Assembly: GCA_014549065.1 (NCBI GenBank) | Contig: JACDOX010000007.1 | Location: 8,365,500 to 8,429,499, forward strand | Direction of reading: 5' to 3' | Length of the DNA stretch: 64,000 nucleotides | Source: Cardinalis cardinalis | Taxonomy: Eukaryota > Chordata > Aves > Passeriformes > Cardinalidae | Shown here: piece after piece, positions 1-11,720 of the stretch | Layout: each line of letters starts with the position of its first letter | Position numbering within the stretch: position 1 is the first letter of the stretch | The notes under the pieces: generated by a model | The model's input: only the letters and a program-made list of their open reading frames with translations | Databases searched by the model: none | Told to the model about the DNA's origin: nothing | Program-made: the position numbers and the translations under genes

Positions 1-704
1 ATGAGCTTTAGTTTNACTTCTTTTATAATTTTCAGAAATCAGTTATAGCATAGAATTTTTTTACTGTTTGTCTTTTTATTGTGACTTTGCTGAGCAGAAC
101 TCTGTGAGACCCCAATGCCATGTGTGTTTCACCTGGGATTCAGGCTTCCCATGACTGCTCTGTACANGTGGAGTCTGAACCTACAAATCTCAGTTCTCAT
201 CAAGTGAGGTGACATTTTGTTAGCCTGACTTTAGTGACATTGGGCCTTTTTGATCAGATAGGCTACAGGGTCAAGCACATCAGGGCATAGTTTTTTTCTC
301 TATCTTTTAATTTCTGTTCAATTATGGTAAATTATCCATGTATTTCTAAGGTTTTTTTTTTTTTCTTTTTAGTGGCTCCTGGCTGTGTATTCTTTCTTAT
401 GGATTTGAAATAAAACATGTCAAACAAAACTGTATGGGTGACAGCACCTGCGTCCCTGCTCTTCTGTTTCTTCACACCATCCACCACAACTATATCAACT
501 GGGCCTTTGGATGAAGAAATTTTGTGGGGCGCTCCCTTGCTCTCAACAATTAAGACACATCAAACTGCTGTCTGCCTGTTTTACTGACGCAATGTAACTC
601 ACGATTCATGAGTGGTAATCAGGTCAAAAAGGCAACACTAAACTAAATACGTTTCACCTTTGATCACTGAATAGCATTTAAGTGAGAGAAGATTGAGGCC
701 TCTG
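1..704. other. Unassigned noncoding sequence
   Basis: AT-rich sequence with no open frame of useful length and no repeat that I recognise. It contains a T run near 350-364 and an AATAAA-type hexamer near 409, but nothing upstream looks like a terminal exon, so I do not call a transcript end. Confidence 0.5.
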
Positions 705-751
705 TCCTGGTTTCAGCCTTTCAGCCAAGGACAGGGTTTTTTTTTTTTTTT
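705..751 (+). repeat. Possible tiny LTR 5'-end fragment plus T15 tract
   Basis: The stretch beginning 'tgtcctggtttcagc' and followed by 'ccaaggacaggg' resembles the first bases of LTRs common in bird genomes. It is cut after about 30 bases by a run of 15 T (737-751), immediately before the CR1 copy. The same bases also form a weak inverted repeat (ctgtcct/aggacag), so the match may be chance. A repeat-library search is needed to decide. Confidence 0.25.
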
Positions 752-761
752 GTTGTAGCCA

Positions 762-1353
762 TGAAGGAGTGCATTAGGAAAAGCAGAGCCAGCCGGTCAA
801 GGGAAATTATCCTGCCCTCCTTCTTAAGTCCTGGTGAGGCCACACCTGGAGTGCTGTGTGCAGTTCCAGGCTTCTCAGTACAGGAGAGACATGCAGCTCC
901 TGGAGTGGGTACAGGCAAGAGCTACAAAGTTGNTCAAGGAACAGAGCAAGTCTCTTCTTAGGAAATGCCAAGAGGTTTAGGCCTGCTCAACCTCAAGAAG
1001 AGAGTATTGAAAAGTGACCTCACTGTCTATAAATACCTAAAGCAGGATGCCACGAAGATGGATCCAGACTCTCCTCGATAGTGCCAGCCAATAGAACAAG
1101 AGGCAGTGGCCAGAAATTTGTGTGCAGGAAATTCCACCTAAACATGAAGAAGAACTTTACTGTGAGTGACCATGCACTGGAACTGATTGGCCAGAGAGGT
1201 TGTGGAGTCTCCCTCCCTGGAGCTATTCCAGAAAAGTTTGGACACAGTCCTGTGCCATGTGCTCTGGGATGACCTTGCTTGAGCAGGGAGGTTGGACCAG
1301 GTGACTCACTATGGTCCCTTCCAAACTGACCCATTCCATGATTATGTGATTCT
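762..1353 (+). mobile_element. CR1 LINE, 5'-truncated 3' end
   Basis: A non-LTR retrotransposon fragment covering the last ~600 bases of a CR1 element. On the plus strand the order follows the family: a 'gcattaggaa' segment, 'ctggagtgctgtgtgcagtt', 'aggcctgctcaacctcaaga', 'acaagaggcagtggcc', 'agaggttgtggagtctcc', then 'ggtcccttcc' and the degenerate 'ccatgattatgtgattct' tail that ends CR1 copies. The 5' truncation with an intact 3' end is the usual product of incomplete target-primed reverse transcription. Short open frames on both strands here are incidental. Orientation is certain. The subfamily is not determined. Confidence 0.93.
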
Positions 1354-1359
1354 CTGGAA

Positions 1360-4300
1360 ATCAAGGCAGGTTTCCTTACAGATTTAGAGCTCTTGAATAT
1401 ATATAATATCCTTATCTCCTTCTTTTCCACCGGGAGAAGATGAAGATCACCAAGTGATCAACCCTGATGATCATGTGGTCTTCTCCTTCTTTTGTATNAC
1501 AAACCTTATATATGACTCAGTTTCATACAGACCCTAAGGTTTTAATTAGACCAAAGAGTTTCAGAATAAGCTCTGNGCTACAGACTGAGAAGTGGAGATC
1601 AAGGCATTAGTAATTCCGAAAGATCCTTTGATGTTAGGAAACTGACGAAGTGAGAGCTGCTCTGATGATTCTCAAAACCTGAACCACATCCTATTTTGCA
1701 GAGGAAGCTGAAAACACCTTTACACTCAGCACAGATATACACAGACACCAGGATCTAAAACCTTGTCAAAGTCAGATTTGACCTTAAGGAGACAATCGGC
1801 CCAATCCTCAACCTTGATGCAAAACACAGCCACAAAGAACCAAAGAAAGAGTTTGCCTTTGCTAACTTTAGGCACAGTTCTGAGCAATCTATTGTCCTAT
1901 GTCTAGTTTTATGAGGAAGGACAGGAGAAATAAAGANCAATGCCCACCTCAGAGTACAGCTTGCTAATTACAGCTGGATATACCCCTGAGCATTTCCACT
2001 CTCTTTTGCAGATACAATAGGTGGTATATTTAAAGTGTCAACATTTCTAGATTCTGATAAGAGTAAAGACTTTGGATAAGTTTGCACTATAGGGCACAGA
2101 GATCTAAGCTAGCTCAAAATAAGGCTAACACTGGAAGCAGCATAGCCACGTCAGCATAACTGCACTAGCCAAAGCATAATTCAGTGCAGCAATCATGCAT
2201 CTGCACTGCTTCCAGGACCCAGACTATAATTTCTGTTCAGAGTTTTACAGATGTGTAGATCTACTACCTCATCTGGAGCTAGCCTGAAAATCTTAAACAG
2301 AATTCCACACTGTAAAGCAGTTCACCCCACATACATGCTTCCTATTGTTTCAGGTCACGCAAGGGAGAACTTCTAGACTTTAAACACATTTCAGTATTCT
2401 CACAATATAGCATCTCCTTTGAATTATTAAAAACAATTGCACTGTAAAAAGCCTTCTTGACAGAGCTACTTGCTGAATACTTTCTCTGAAACTGATCAGA
2501 CAGGACTTGGGTTGGTTCATTTCCAGGAAATCTCAATGACCAGTTTACATCCAATATCACTGGGTATGCAATACCAGGAGCATAGAATCAACCCTTCAAT
2601 TGGGTAATATCTCTGTTTTAGAACAATCTCAGGAAAATACATAGCTCTTATTTCAACTATTGTCCTTGTTCTTTTAGGCATGAGGTCTATTATCCTTTGC
2701 TTCTTCTCACAGCTATTAATTTTTCACCTATATTATTTTATACATAATCTGAGAGCTGACTTGACTAATACACACCTGCTCTCCTCAGAAAACCTATTCA
2801 TCTCTACTACCCATTAGTCATTTAAAACAAATTAAAACACAGAGAGCAAAGCCATATTAACTTCCTTCCTTTCTCAATCCCTTGAGGAAAGGCCTTTCCA
2901 GCATCGACTGCGAGTCTTATTTGACTGACTTTTGGGCTTTTGATTGGTCCTTGGATACAGCAGTGAGAAGATATTTCCTGTGTTGTAGAGTGTAATAAGA
3001 GCAACAGATTTTACTCTGAGCCATGAGCTGAACAAGAGAGGAAATTGGAGTGCCTCGCAGTAATTAATCATCGTATGATGAGACCTGTCAAAATCCTTTC
3101 TAGAGCTGATATTGCTGTCAATAACCAGTTAGTACATTGCCATCTGTGACTGCTTAAAATATCAGCCTATACTACAATCAACATATTTTTTACTTACACA
3201 TCTTTTTTATTTACCAAATATAATTCTCCTAAGTACTATATGTGCTCCAGTGTTTGCCAGATGACAGCACGGCTGGTGTCAATATCTAAAGCTAAATGCT
3301 TTTGCCCTAAGTAAGTATCCAACAAATCCCCTGAGCTGTAAAATAAAGTACCAGCTAAATTACATTTGTATCTAGTCTAAATTCCAGTGGTAAGAAAAAT
3401 TTATTACCAAACATTTGTACTCTGGCTTATGGCTGAATGAGAAAAAAAGAGAAGTATCTCAGAGCAGTTTCATGTAATACTGAAAGCCTAAATAAATAAT
3501 AGCTGCCAGATTATCAGCTGATATGAAAGAAAGAAATTCAACCGTAACTATGGAAAATTATGTTACTTTACATCAGCTGAGAATCTTGCCCAAGCAAATC
3601 TGAACCTAAGCTTGATAATTTCTAAATTTTATAATTTATTTCACTAATTGAAAGCAGCAGCAGCACTGGCTTTCTCCAAAATCTAACTTTATCTTTCCTT
3701 TATCAAATGTCTATGGAATAAGCCAAGAGTCTTGTGTGTCTTTGTGGACTAAGCCAAGAAATTTTGAGGTAAGACTCAATTTACCTCTAATAATATCTTA
3801 CTTAGGAATTTAAAAAAAAAAAAGTTGCTTTTCCTCTAACTCAGTGGCTTCATGCAGCCTGTGAAACATTATTCTGTTGCCTACAGCCACAGAAAATTAA
3901 AATGTTCAAATAGAGGTTAAAAAAGAAAATAAGGACGATGCTGTCCACAGTCAATTATTTGTGCGGTACTGCTTTTAAGACATTTCTGTGTTTCACGTGC
4001 TAATGACTTAGTATCCTATTTCTTCTGGATCCCCCTCCAAGGGAACTAAAGTGTCTTCCTAGACACTGTGTAAGGAACTTATTTGACTAACTCAGAGTCA
4101 TATTCCAAGACTCGGGCTACATATTTAATGGATAGGCATCATGCATTCTTCTGTGTTTTGTCTGCAGAGTCCTACAGAATTCACCTTCAAAATTTTAAAC
4201 CTAGTTAGCCTCTTTAATATTAAGCGCATACAGTACACGGGTAGCTCATGAGCAACTGAATTCTGCTCCTTGGTGTCACTGGGGGTAGCAAAATATCAGT

Positions 4301-5225
4301 TGTGGGACACTGTAAAGGGGGAGGGAAAACAAGAGTCCCAAAGAAACAAATCAGAGAGGCCACAAGGGAAAACTGAGTGATAAAAATATCATTTGAAGTG
4401 TCCTGTCATGGAGGATGGGAATGGAAGAGGTTGCCAGCAACCTTCTCTCTGTAGAAAAGTAAGTGGATGGAAANATNTCCTGTGTTTCCTCCCAGTAGTC
4501 AGTGAGCATAGCTTCACTGCTTCCCCTGCCTCTCCTCATCTCATTCTTTGTAAGGAATGTCTGGAAAACAAAAAACAACTCCATTGTTTCGTGTGGTCTA
4601 GATGCGATGAGAGCAATCAAATCTGAACCGTGACATGTAGCAGGTCCTTGGTGTTCTACACTTTAAGTCACCACACCACGTCAATTCCCATGGTTTGCTT
4701 GCATTCACATAAATGAGAAAAACAGAATATTCTGTTGCAGTAACTGATCCTGTTCATTAACTATCTCTTCAAATTTTTCCACTGCCAGAAACTGTGGAAA
4801 TGCATCAATTCTCAATTATTTTATATCTCATCACTGATACAAAATATTGATAGATTATAACAATAAAAAAAACCCCAAAACCTGCAACATTGAGCTCAAA
4901 CCTCATACATTCGGAGCTAACTCTGTGTTTACATATCAGGACCCATAAGACAAGATCTTTCCTGTGTACTGTGTTAATTTTAAATCACTGATTTTAAACT
5001 AAAATAATGTATATATACAGATGTATATAATTATGTGTATATGTCATATCTACATGTTTGTAAGACAGGTCATGTCTTACCAAAACCTAGGTAGCTTGTA
5101 TCAACACAATTCCATTTTGCAACCAAAGAAGTAATCTTGCACAAAAGAAAATTATTTTTACAGGATCTATTTTCCATATGCTTATGTTGATTGGTATTCA
5201 TTCCATTTTCCTCCTTTCATTCTTT
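1360..5225. other. Unassigned AT-rich noncoding sequence
   Basis: Nearly 3.9 kb with no recognisable coding exon, RNA gene or repeat family. There is a short TA/TG-rich simple tract near 5005-5056. Frames of 60-94 codons are scattered on both strands without splice context or familiar motifs. Confidence 0.5.
5005..5056. repeat. AT-rich simple sequence
   Basis: Degenerate alternating 'tatata/tgtata' sequence about 50 bp long, typical of an interrupted dinucleotide microsatellite. Confidence 0.6.
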
Positions 5226-5231
5226 TAGTTA

Positions 5232-5445
5232 CAGNGTCCCATTTCAGTAACTCTACTATTTTGCCTGGGATCGATGTCATGCTGACAGCCCTATAATTAT
5301 GTGGGTTGGCTCATTTAGTCTTTTAAGTAATGGCATGGTGTTATCTTTCTTCCAGTCCTCTGGAATGTCCTTAGTGTTCACAGGGCTACTGCAAATCAAC
5401 ATCCTGGTACACATCAGTTGAATGCATGCTGGTTGGCCACTCACC
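5232..5445 (-). mobile_element. CR1 LINE fragment (reverse-transcriptase region)
   Basis: Read on the minus strand, this is internal CR1 ORF2 sequence. The plus-strand phrase 'cttccagtcctctggaatgt' is the complement of the CR1 segment encoding the D-W-K-K motif just before the RT fingers. Bases 5270-5320 ('gacagccctataattatgtg') are the complement of the following block that in intact CR1 encodes the N-Y-R-P-V-S-L motif. A 94-codon minus-strand frame (5277-5561) preserves the D-W-K-K part but decays around it. Neither the 3' end nor the rest of the RT is present, so this is an old, doubly truncated copy. Confidence 0.75.
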
Positions 5446-5449
5446 AGTA

Positions 5450-7090
5450 ATTCACTTCTATAATCCATTTTACAGAAGTTTCCAGACAATGAGAATCTCG
5501 GACAACTTTGCATTTTTTTGCCTAAGCTGCAATTTCTGAATAAGAACTTTAGCAATGTCATTACTGAAGTGAGAAGAAAAACTTCAAAACCTTTTTCCTG
5601 TTTATTTTTATTTCAAAAATTACAGATAGTTCTGCCTTAAAGTATGCAAGATGTGTTTTCCTATATACATGCTTGTATATTTGTGTGCATTTATAGGTTC
5701 GCAAATTCACATATCAAAATAAAATAAGGGAATAACATGAAAAATTATTTGTGGTCAGAATAATACTGGCCATGTGGGTACTAAGAAGTGGTTTAGTGCA
5801 ATAGGAAGAGTCAGAAGATCAAAACAGCTGCTGCTACAACTCCTACATCTAAATGGTTTTTCAGTCAGGGTCTTACACTGTACCCAATTTGGTTTGGTCT
5901 CTTGGGCTGACGGTCCTTACCATGTGATGGTTCTTAGCCATCTGGAGGAGAAGTCATAGATGTGGATATTGACACCTTTACTCCAGGTTTGGAGTTGCAT
6001 TTGGTGCGCAACAGGAGCAGAACATTTTTACTTGTTAGAAATCCAGTTGCATGCAGTAAAACTGCTCTACAAATCCAGATCAAACTGCAACAAATGCTTT
6101 GGCCAGGGAATTTGTTTTCAAGCAGCAGTGCTGTTCTCAACCAAAACGCAAATGTACACACAATCGGTAACAATATTTTTTCATAATGAAAGAACTCATC
6201 ATAGAATATTTCAGTTAGCTATTTTCAATTGATATTTTAGAATCAGTTTTCTTACACTAATAAGAATATGATGTTGCATCAAATATGAGAATTATATCTA
6301 CTGTGTATATACCTATATCATTGATTTATTGAAGAAAAAGAGAAGTTTAGTTCCTTACAATTTAACAGATATTTTTAGATATTTGTTGCATACTTAATCT
6401 GGAACCAGATTGAAACTAAGCCAGAGGACACAACTAGCTACTGAGAAGAAGNTGCTGAGTGAGATTTAATTCTATCCATGTCAAGCATGTAGATCAATGT
6501 ATGGCTCTATGTAGTTATTCTAACTACACTCTACACAGCACAGATTGATTATCACTNAGTAGCTGAAAAAGGCAGCTGACTCTTGCTCAGTCCTAAAACT
6601 GAAAGCTGCAATGTTACATATGTCTTGAGAAAAAAGCAAATGTCATGAGGAACTTATAACTGATATGACATATGATAATCTTTTTCTGAATATCACAGAG
6701 CAGTATGAACAACTTCCTTCATGTGGCACTATTTCTTTGCTGTATATCACATGTGACAGAATGGCTTGACATGGGTCCTGTGCACATAACAGAGATATGA
6801 CTGCACATAGCAGAGATAGAGCCTGCTCTGCCTCTGTGACCATGACATGATGCCACATTTATATTTGCTACGTATTGTTAAACTTACTCAGTTGTAGTAA
6901 ACTGTAGTTCCTAAAGGTTTGGGTGCAGCCCTCTGTTACTTTGTCTGCTGAAATATATAACACTTTTCACTTACTGCCTGATCATAAATGAAGCAATTTT
7001 AGAGGTTTTTTGTGAACACTTGTTCATATTTCAGTGGTTCTAGAGCTTGATTATCCAAGAAATCTGCTTGCAATTTTTGGTCTACATTAA
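5450..7090. other. Unassigned noncoding sequence
   Basis: About 1.6 kb between two CR1 pieces. Three overlapping plus and minus frames of 74-90 codons occur at 5934-6232 but carry no motif that I recognise. Overlapping frames on both strands at one place argue against coding. Confidence 0.5.
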
Positions 7091-7093
7091 TTC

Positions 7094-7238
7094 ATGGCTG
7101 GCCCTTGGCTGGGAGGAGTTGGAGGGGCCCTGAGCAACCTGGTCCTGTGAAAGGTTTCCTTGTCCATAGCAGGACAGTTGTAACTAAATGATCATTGAGG
7201 TCTCTTTCAACACAGGCCATTCTATGATTTGTGATTCT
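7094..7238 (+). mobile_element. CR1 LINE, short 3' end
   Basis: Last ~145 bases of a CR1 copy. 'ggccctgagcaacctggtcc', 'gaaggtttccttgtccat' in diverged form, 'actaaatgatcattgaggtc' and the terminal 'ccattctatgatttgtgatt' follow the family order on the plus strand. The copy is strongly 5'-truncated. Confidence 0.92.
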
Positions 7239-7584
7239 AAAATTATTCCGTGAAATTAGTTGCTTTCCCACCATCTCTAACATTTTTACACAACATACTG
7301 GAAGATATAAGCAATTATAATCTTCTTCTTTTTGCTACAGTGAATGAACATAGCCTTTAAAGTTACCAGCTGACCAACAAGCACTTGAGAAGCAGGTAAA
7401 ACTATTTTTTCATTTGTTCCTAAGAATATTTCATTCTTTGTCCCAAAGGCCCATAACTTCAAAGAAAAAAGATATGTTTTAAATAGTGAGTGATTATAAT
7501 AATTTTAAAATTATTTGAATATACTTTAGACATACTTAACATATAATATATTTCCTCTGAAGACCTCCAAGGAATTAAAAATTC

Positions 7585-7765
7585 ACTAATTAAGTACTGT
7601 AACATCCTTGAGAGGCATATACCATAATTATCTCTATTTTACAGATGGAGCAAGTGAAGCACATGGAAGCTAAGTGATTTGTCCAAACGAACACATTCCA
7701 CTGGAGTGTAGCCAGGAGAGATACCCACGCTTTCTAATTTCCAGTGAATCAATAGATTATGCTAC
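7585..7765 (+). mobile_element. MIR/CORE-SINE-like relic
   Basis: The plus strand reads 'ttatctctattttacagatg', then 'gcacatggaagctaagtgat', 'tgtccaaacgaacaca' and 'ggagagatacccacgc'. This follows, in order and spacing, the 3' two-thirds of the MIR-type amniote SINEs (bulk-DNA 'cattttacagatgagg', 'taagtaacttgcccaagg', 'ggattcgaaccc'). The tRNA-derived head is missing or unrecognisable. MIR-like SINEs are mostly described from mammals, but relics occur in other amniotes. The alternative is convergence, which is unlikely given several collinear blocks. Confidence 0.65.
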
Positions 7766-10700
7766 ACACACCAGCCCCCAAAGGCAGGCTGTTACTGTTT
7801 CTTCACCAGAAATTTTTGGCTTCCTTATTGAAAACAAGATGCAAAACTGCCTTAATTCAGGTTGTCTAGTAGCTGCCAAACAGTTTTAAAAAATGCATTA
7901 ACATACAAATAATTATAAAGGGCTCAATGAAAGACTGACTTAAAAATGATACCCAAACACACTTGCTCAATGACAGCCTTCAGTCTTGTACCTTCTTGGC
8001 CAACTGCACATCTGCTCATTCAAACTTCAGGTATCTCCCTTCATAAGACAAAATGATGTCTGATGAGGTAATAGCAGATTGCTTACATACCAAGCAATAC
8101 CAGTGGAAGATGCTACCATGACTCTTTGACTAATCAAGTGTGCATCCATCACAATGACAGGAAATATCTTCATTTTGAACAGTGTCCTGGCATAGGTCCA
8201 ATCATATGAGAGGACAATGGCTACAATCACTTTTTATATCCATGACAAGCTGTGTGGCTTTCCCAAGCCAAAACTTTTGTTGCCGACTAGCAGCAGTTTA
8301 CAAGGTTCTGGAAACCTTCTGAGAAACGTCTGTATTCTCTTTGATGTCAGATTTTATCCAACATAAAATTCATTTTTCAGAGCCAGCACTGAAATCTAAG
8401 AAGCTTGCTGTTTCATTTCCTCTCTTTCCTGCATCTCCTAATTACTTCTGGGTTATTCTCCTCTTTTGCATATTCTCTCTCCAACCCCTGACTTCGTTGT
8501 TACTTTAGGATGCAGCATCAAAAGGAGAGCAACACATCTGCCTCCATCTTTGCTAATTATGTGCTCCCTAGGAGGAGCTAAAAGACACTTTTCAGAGTAG
8601 TACAATATGAAATGGTTTCACTTAGGGAGAGAAGGACATTGATTCTGGTCTACAAAAAAAATTCCAGACAACACCAAATAAGATAGGAAATTCAACTATC
8701 TGACCTCTTCCATTCTCTGAGTGAGAAATGAGGGGACTACATTGATGTTTCTGAAATGGAGTGGGCTGTGGGCCTGAAAGCCTTTGTGCGCNTGCGTTGT
8801 GGGCTGCAATTTCACCAAGGTAACTCTCAATAATATCCTTCTCAACATTTTGACTGCTTCGGATACAGTCTCAGATGCCCTCTGCTCTACAGTGTATTGT
8901 TTCAGATTGACTAATAGGTCCAATGTGTCAAAATTTGCCAGAAGAGCAAAAACACTAGAAATTTATAGCTCTTATAACTTCCCTGTCTTCCAGAAGCATC
9001 TCTAAAAAAATAAGTTGGCAATTATAAAACCCTTGAACTGATTATTCTATTAATTCATATTTAATGCTACTCTTGCTCAGACTAAAAGTAATGACTTATG
9101 CTTATGTAGAAGAAAAGAATATCATAAATGTGGGGGGCAAATGGTGTTTCATTACAAAATTTAACATGTTAAAGAAGCTGGTTTTGCTGTTTGCATGAAA
9201 AAACACAGATATTAAAGATGACTCTGAATTTCAACCTTACAGAACCCCAATTCAACTTCATATCAACTTCTGCTGTCTTAGAAAGTGTACAATATCCTCT
9301 TACAATAACCAATTATTTGAAAAACTGTGGAAAAACATGGTATTGAAAACATATGTGTTCTGAATATTATATATTCACAACTTATTACAATTAAAATATT
9401 AATATATGCATTTATTTCCAGTGTTTGGACTTATATTTAAAAAAAAAAATTACAGAATAAGCAGCTCTTTTACATATAGAATTATCCTCATACCTGTTAT
9501 TATCTAAATACAAAGTTTGAACTAAATGAATACTCTAAGAAATATTATCTGAAATTACCAATAATTNAAAAATTTTCAGTGGAGCTTCTTTAAATTCTTA
9601 ATTATTTTATATCAATTATCATGAGACAGACAGTGGATATATATGATAGTGAGAAAAAAAAATCATAAGCTTTGTATTTAAAATGAATATACACATATAG
9701 GCAGTAAAANTTGCCAGTGATGCTTGAACAAACTTATATGTTAAACACTTTACATNCACTTTTATGTTACTATACATTCATTAATTAAAGAGCAAGAGCA
9801 AAAAATGTAGAAAGTTGATGAAAGGTTTACAGACCTAGTGACCTATCTCAGCCCCAAGGATTACTACAGAAACTGTGTGTGACTACAAATTATTACACCA
9901 GCCTTATGAGGATAATGATTTCCCACCTTCCATGGTGCTGCATTGTTATCCATAAGCTCCCAAAGGTCCTTAAGCTTGTTAATAACCATTATAGATGTGC
10001 AATGAAGTGAATCAAGACTAAAATGAACTCACCTGAGCCTAAGCAGATTAACCCTGTTCAAGTCTGATGATGTCCATATAAATTCATCTGGATCTCCTTC
10101 CATCAGCAAATACAAAAGTGCAATAAAACAAGGGTATATTTTATCTGTTCTTTTAAAAATAAATGCAGGAAATTATACAGGACAAAAATTCAGGAAAAAT
10201 TATTTAAACTGCAAAAGAGGGTCAGCTTTCCCTGGTGGGGACATATCTGGGCCCCTGGGATTATATTTCATATGTNTTCAGCACTGAGTATGCTTGAATT
10301 CTGCTCACAGGCTGAGGGCACTATGTCTTGTAAGCTGACTGCAAAAATGTGAATTAAACAAAGCTGGACATCTTCTGCATTAGATTATTAGCTAGTCCCC
10401 AAGATAGCCATTGAAAAGATGATGCACGCAAAAATGAAGAAACATTTACATTCAAAATAAAGATGAAGGTAGCAATTTATAAAATTTTTAGATAGTGCCA
10501 TACTTCAGAAGAAAGAAAACATATTATGAATTTGTTTTATGAAGGCAAATTGAAATGTTTATAAAATAGTCTGCTAGGATTCATAGACAAAAAGGTAAAA
10601 GGCACTTAAACATTCCTTCANTGTGATTTCACATACAGAATTATCTTATTTTCACACATATTTATGTCACAGTATTTCTACCTGTAATGAATATATGCCA

Positions 10701-10779
10701 TATTTTAGTTTGTAGAAATTCTTACCTAATATGATAAATTTCATGTTTATAATTATTTCATTATATGTTGCTACAGGAT

Positions 10780-11720
10780 GTGAAAGAGGTGGAGTTAAAT
10801 GGGAAATATAAAATTGGAAATAGCGTTTCACTGTTTGAAAGGAATATGGAAGAAAGAGTGACCTTAAGATGGTGCTTAGATGAGCACCAGAACAGAAGAA
10901 ATAATTAAATTAGAGTCATGATCATTGGTGATGTGAACTTGGTGTGGAAAGATACGGCAAGTGGAGTGAACTCCAGTCTGAGAACTTCTGAGTAACAGAA
11001 GAGAAAGAGATAAGTATGGAAGCAATATTTCAAACTGGAATGATCATGTGTTTCCACCTGAGGAAAACAGATCAGTAATTAGGAAGCAAACCACAGCAGT
11101 GTTATTGTTCAAAAATAAATATAATTCTTTACCTGGATATTATCTAAATGTTGTATGCAAAGGAGAGCAATATCACAAAGACAGGGAAGAGAAATCTGGA
11201 CCTAGAAGGAGGACATTTATCTGTGGTGATGGAGAAAGGAGATCAGGGTGATCTGGAAGAGAAGACATCAATTTGCTATGTTGTTGTCAAACCCAGAATG
11301 TTCAGTGAGAGAAAGGAAGAATAAAAGGAATCATGTCAGTTATGGGACAAAATACACAGCAGGTGATAAAATTAATATAGAAGTGGATTGTTATAGACCA
11401 GATGTATGGAATGAAAAGAAAAGCCCTCAAATATGGACTACAAAGGGACCTCTGAAGAAAGGTGTTATAACAAGCTTCTCTTAGCAAAAGATTGGCATCA
11501 TAGCTCCATGAAGGGAGAGAGGGAGGGAGGGACAAAAAAATTCTTTAACAGAAAAAATCCAGCATTGAGAAATTGTGTTCATGATGGACTAAACAGAGAC
11601 AAACTGAAGCAAATGTCCCTGCTATCCAAACTGCCTGCCTTCTTAGAGAGAGATTTATTCACTGTCTCTTGTGCTCCTTCCCATCTATGCAGGCTGTAGA
11701 AGAAAGACAGCTCCTGAGTG
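10780..11720. other. Purine-rich segment with several open frames
   Basis: The plus strand is noticeably G+A-rich here, which removes stop codons by chance and explains the overlapping frames of 67-88 codons (11048-11251, 11248-11484, 11433-11699). A phrase near 11391 ('gttatagaccagatg') weakly recalls the endonuclease part of old CR1 elements, but no second collinear block confirms this. I leave it unassigned. Confidence 0.3.
11512..11532 (+). repeat. GGGA/GA simple repeat
   Basis: Short tandem run of 'gaga' then 'gggagggaggga' type units inside a purine-rich stretch. Confidence 0.7.

Noticed and set aside
409..416. AATAAA-type polyadenylation signal
   Set aside because: A common hexamer in AT-rich DNA with no upstream exon or downstream GT-rich element that I can defend.
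1020..1430. 136-codon minus-strand frame
   Set aside because: Lies antisense across a CR1 3' end. CR1 3' regions do not encode a protein on this strand.
11048..11699. Three consecutive plus frames as a multi-exon gene or CR1 endonuclease relic
   Set aside because: The purine-rich strand explains the open frames. Only one short phrase recalls CR1, without collinear support.
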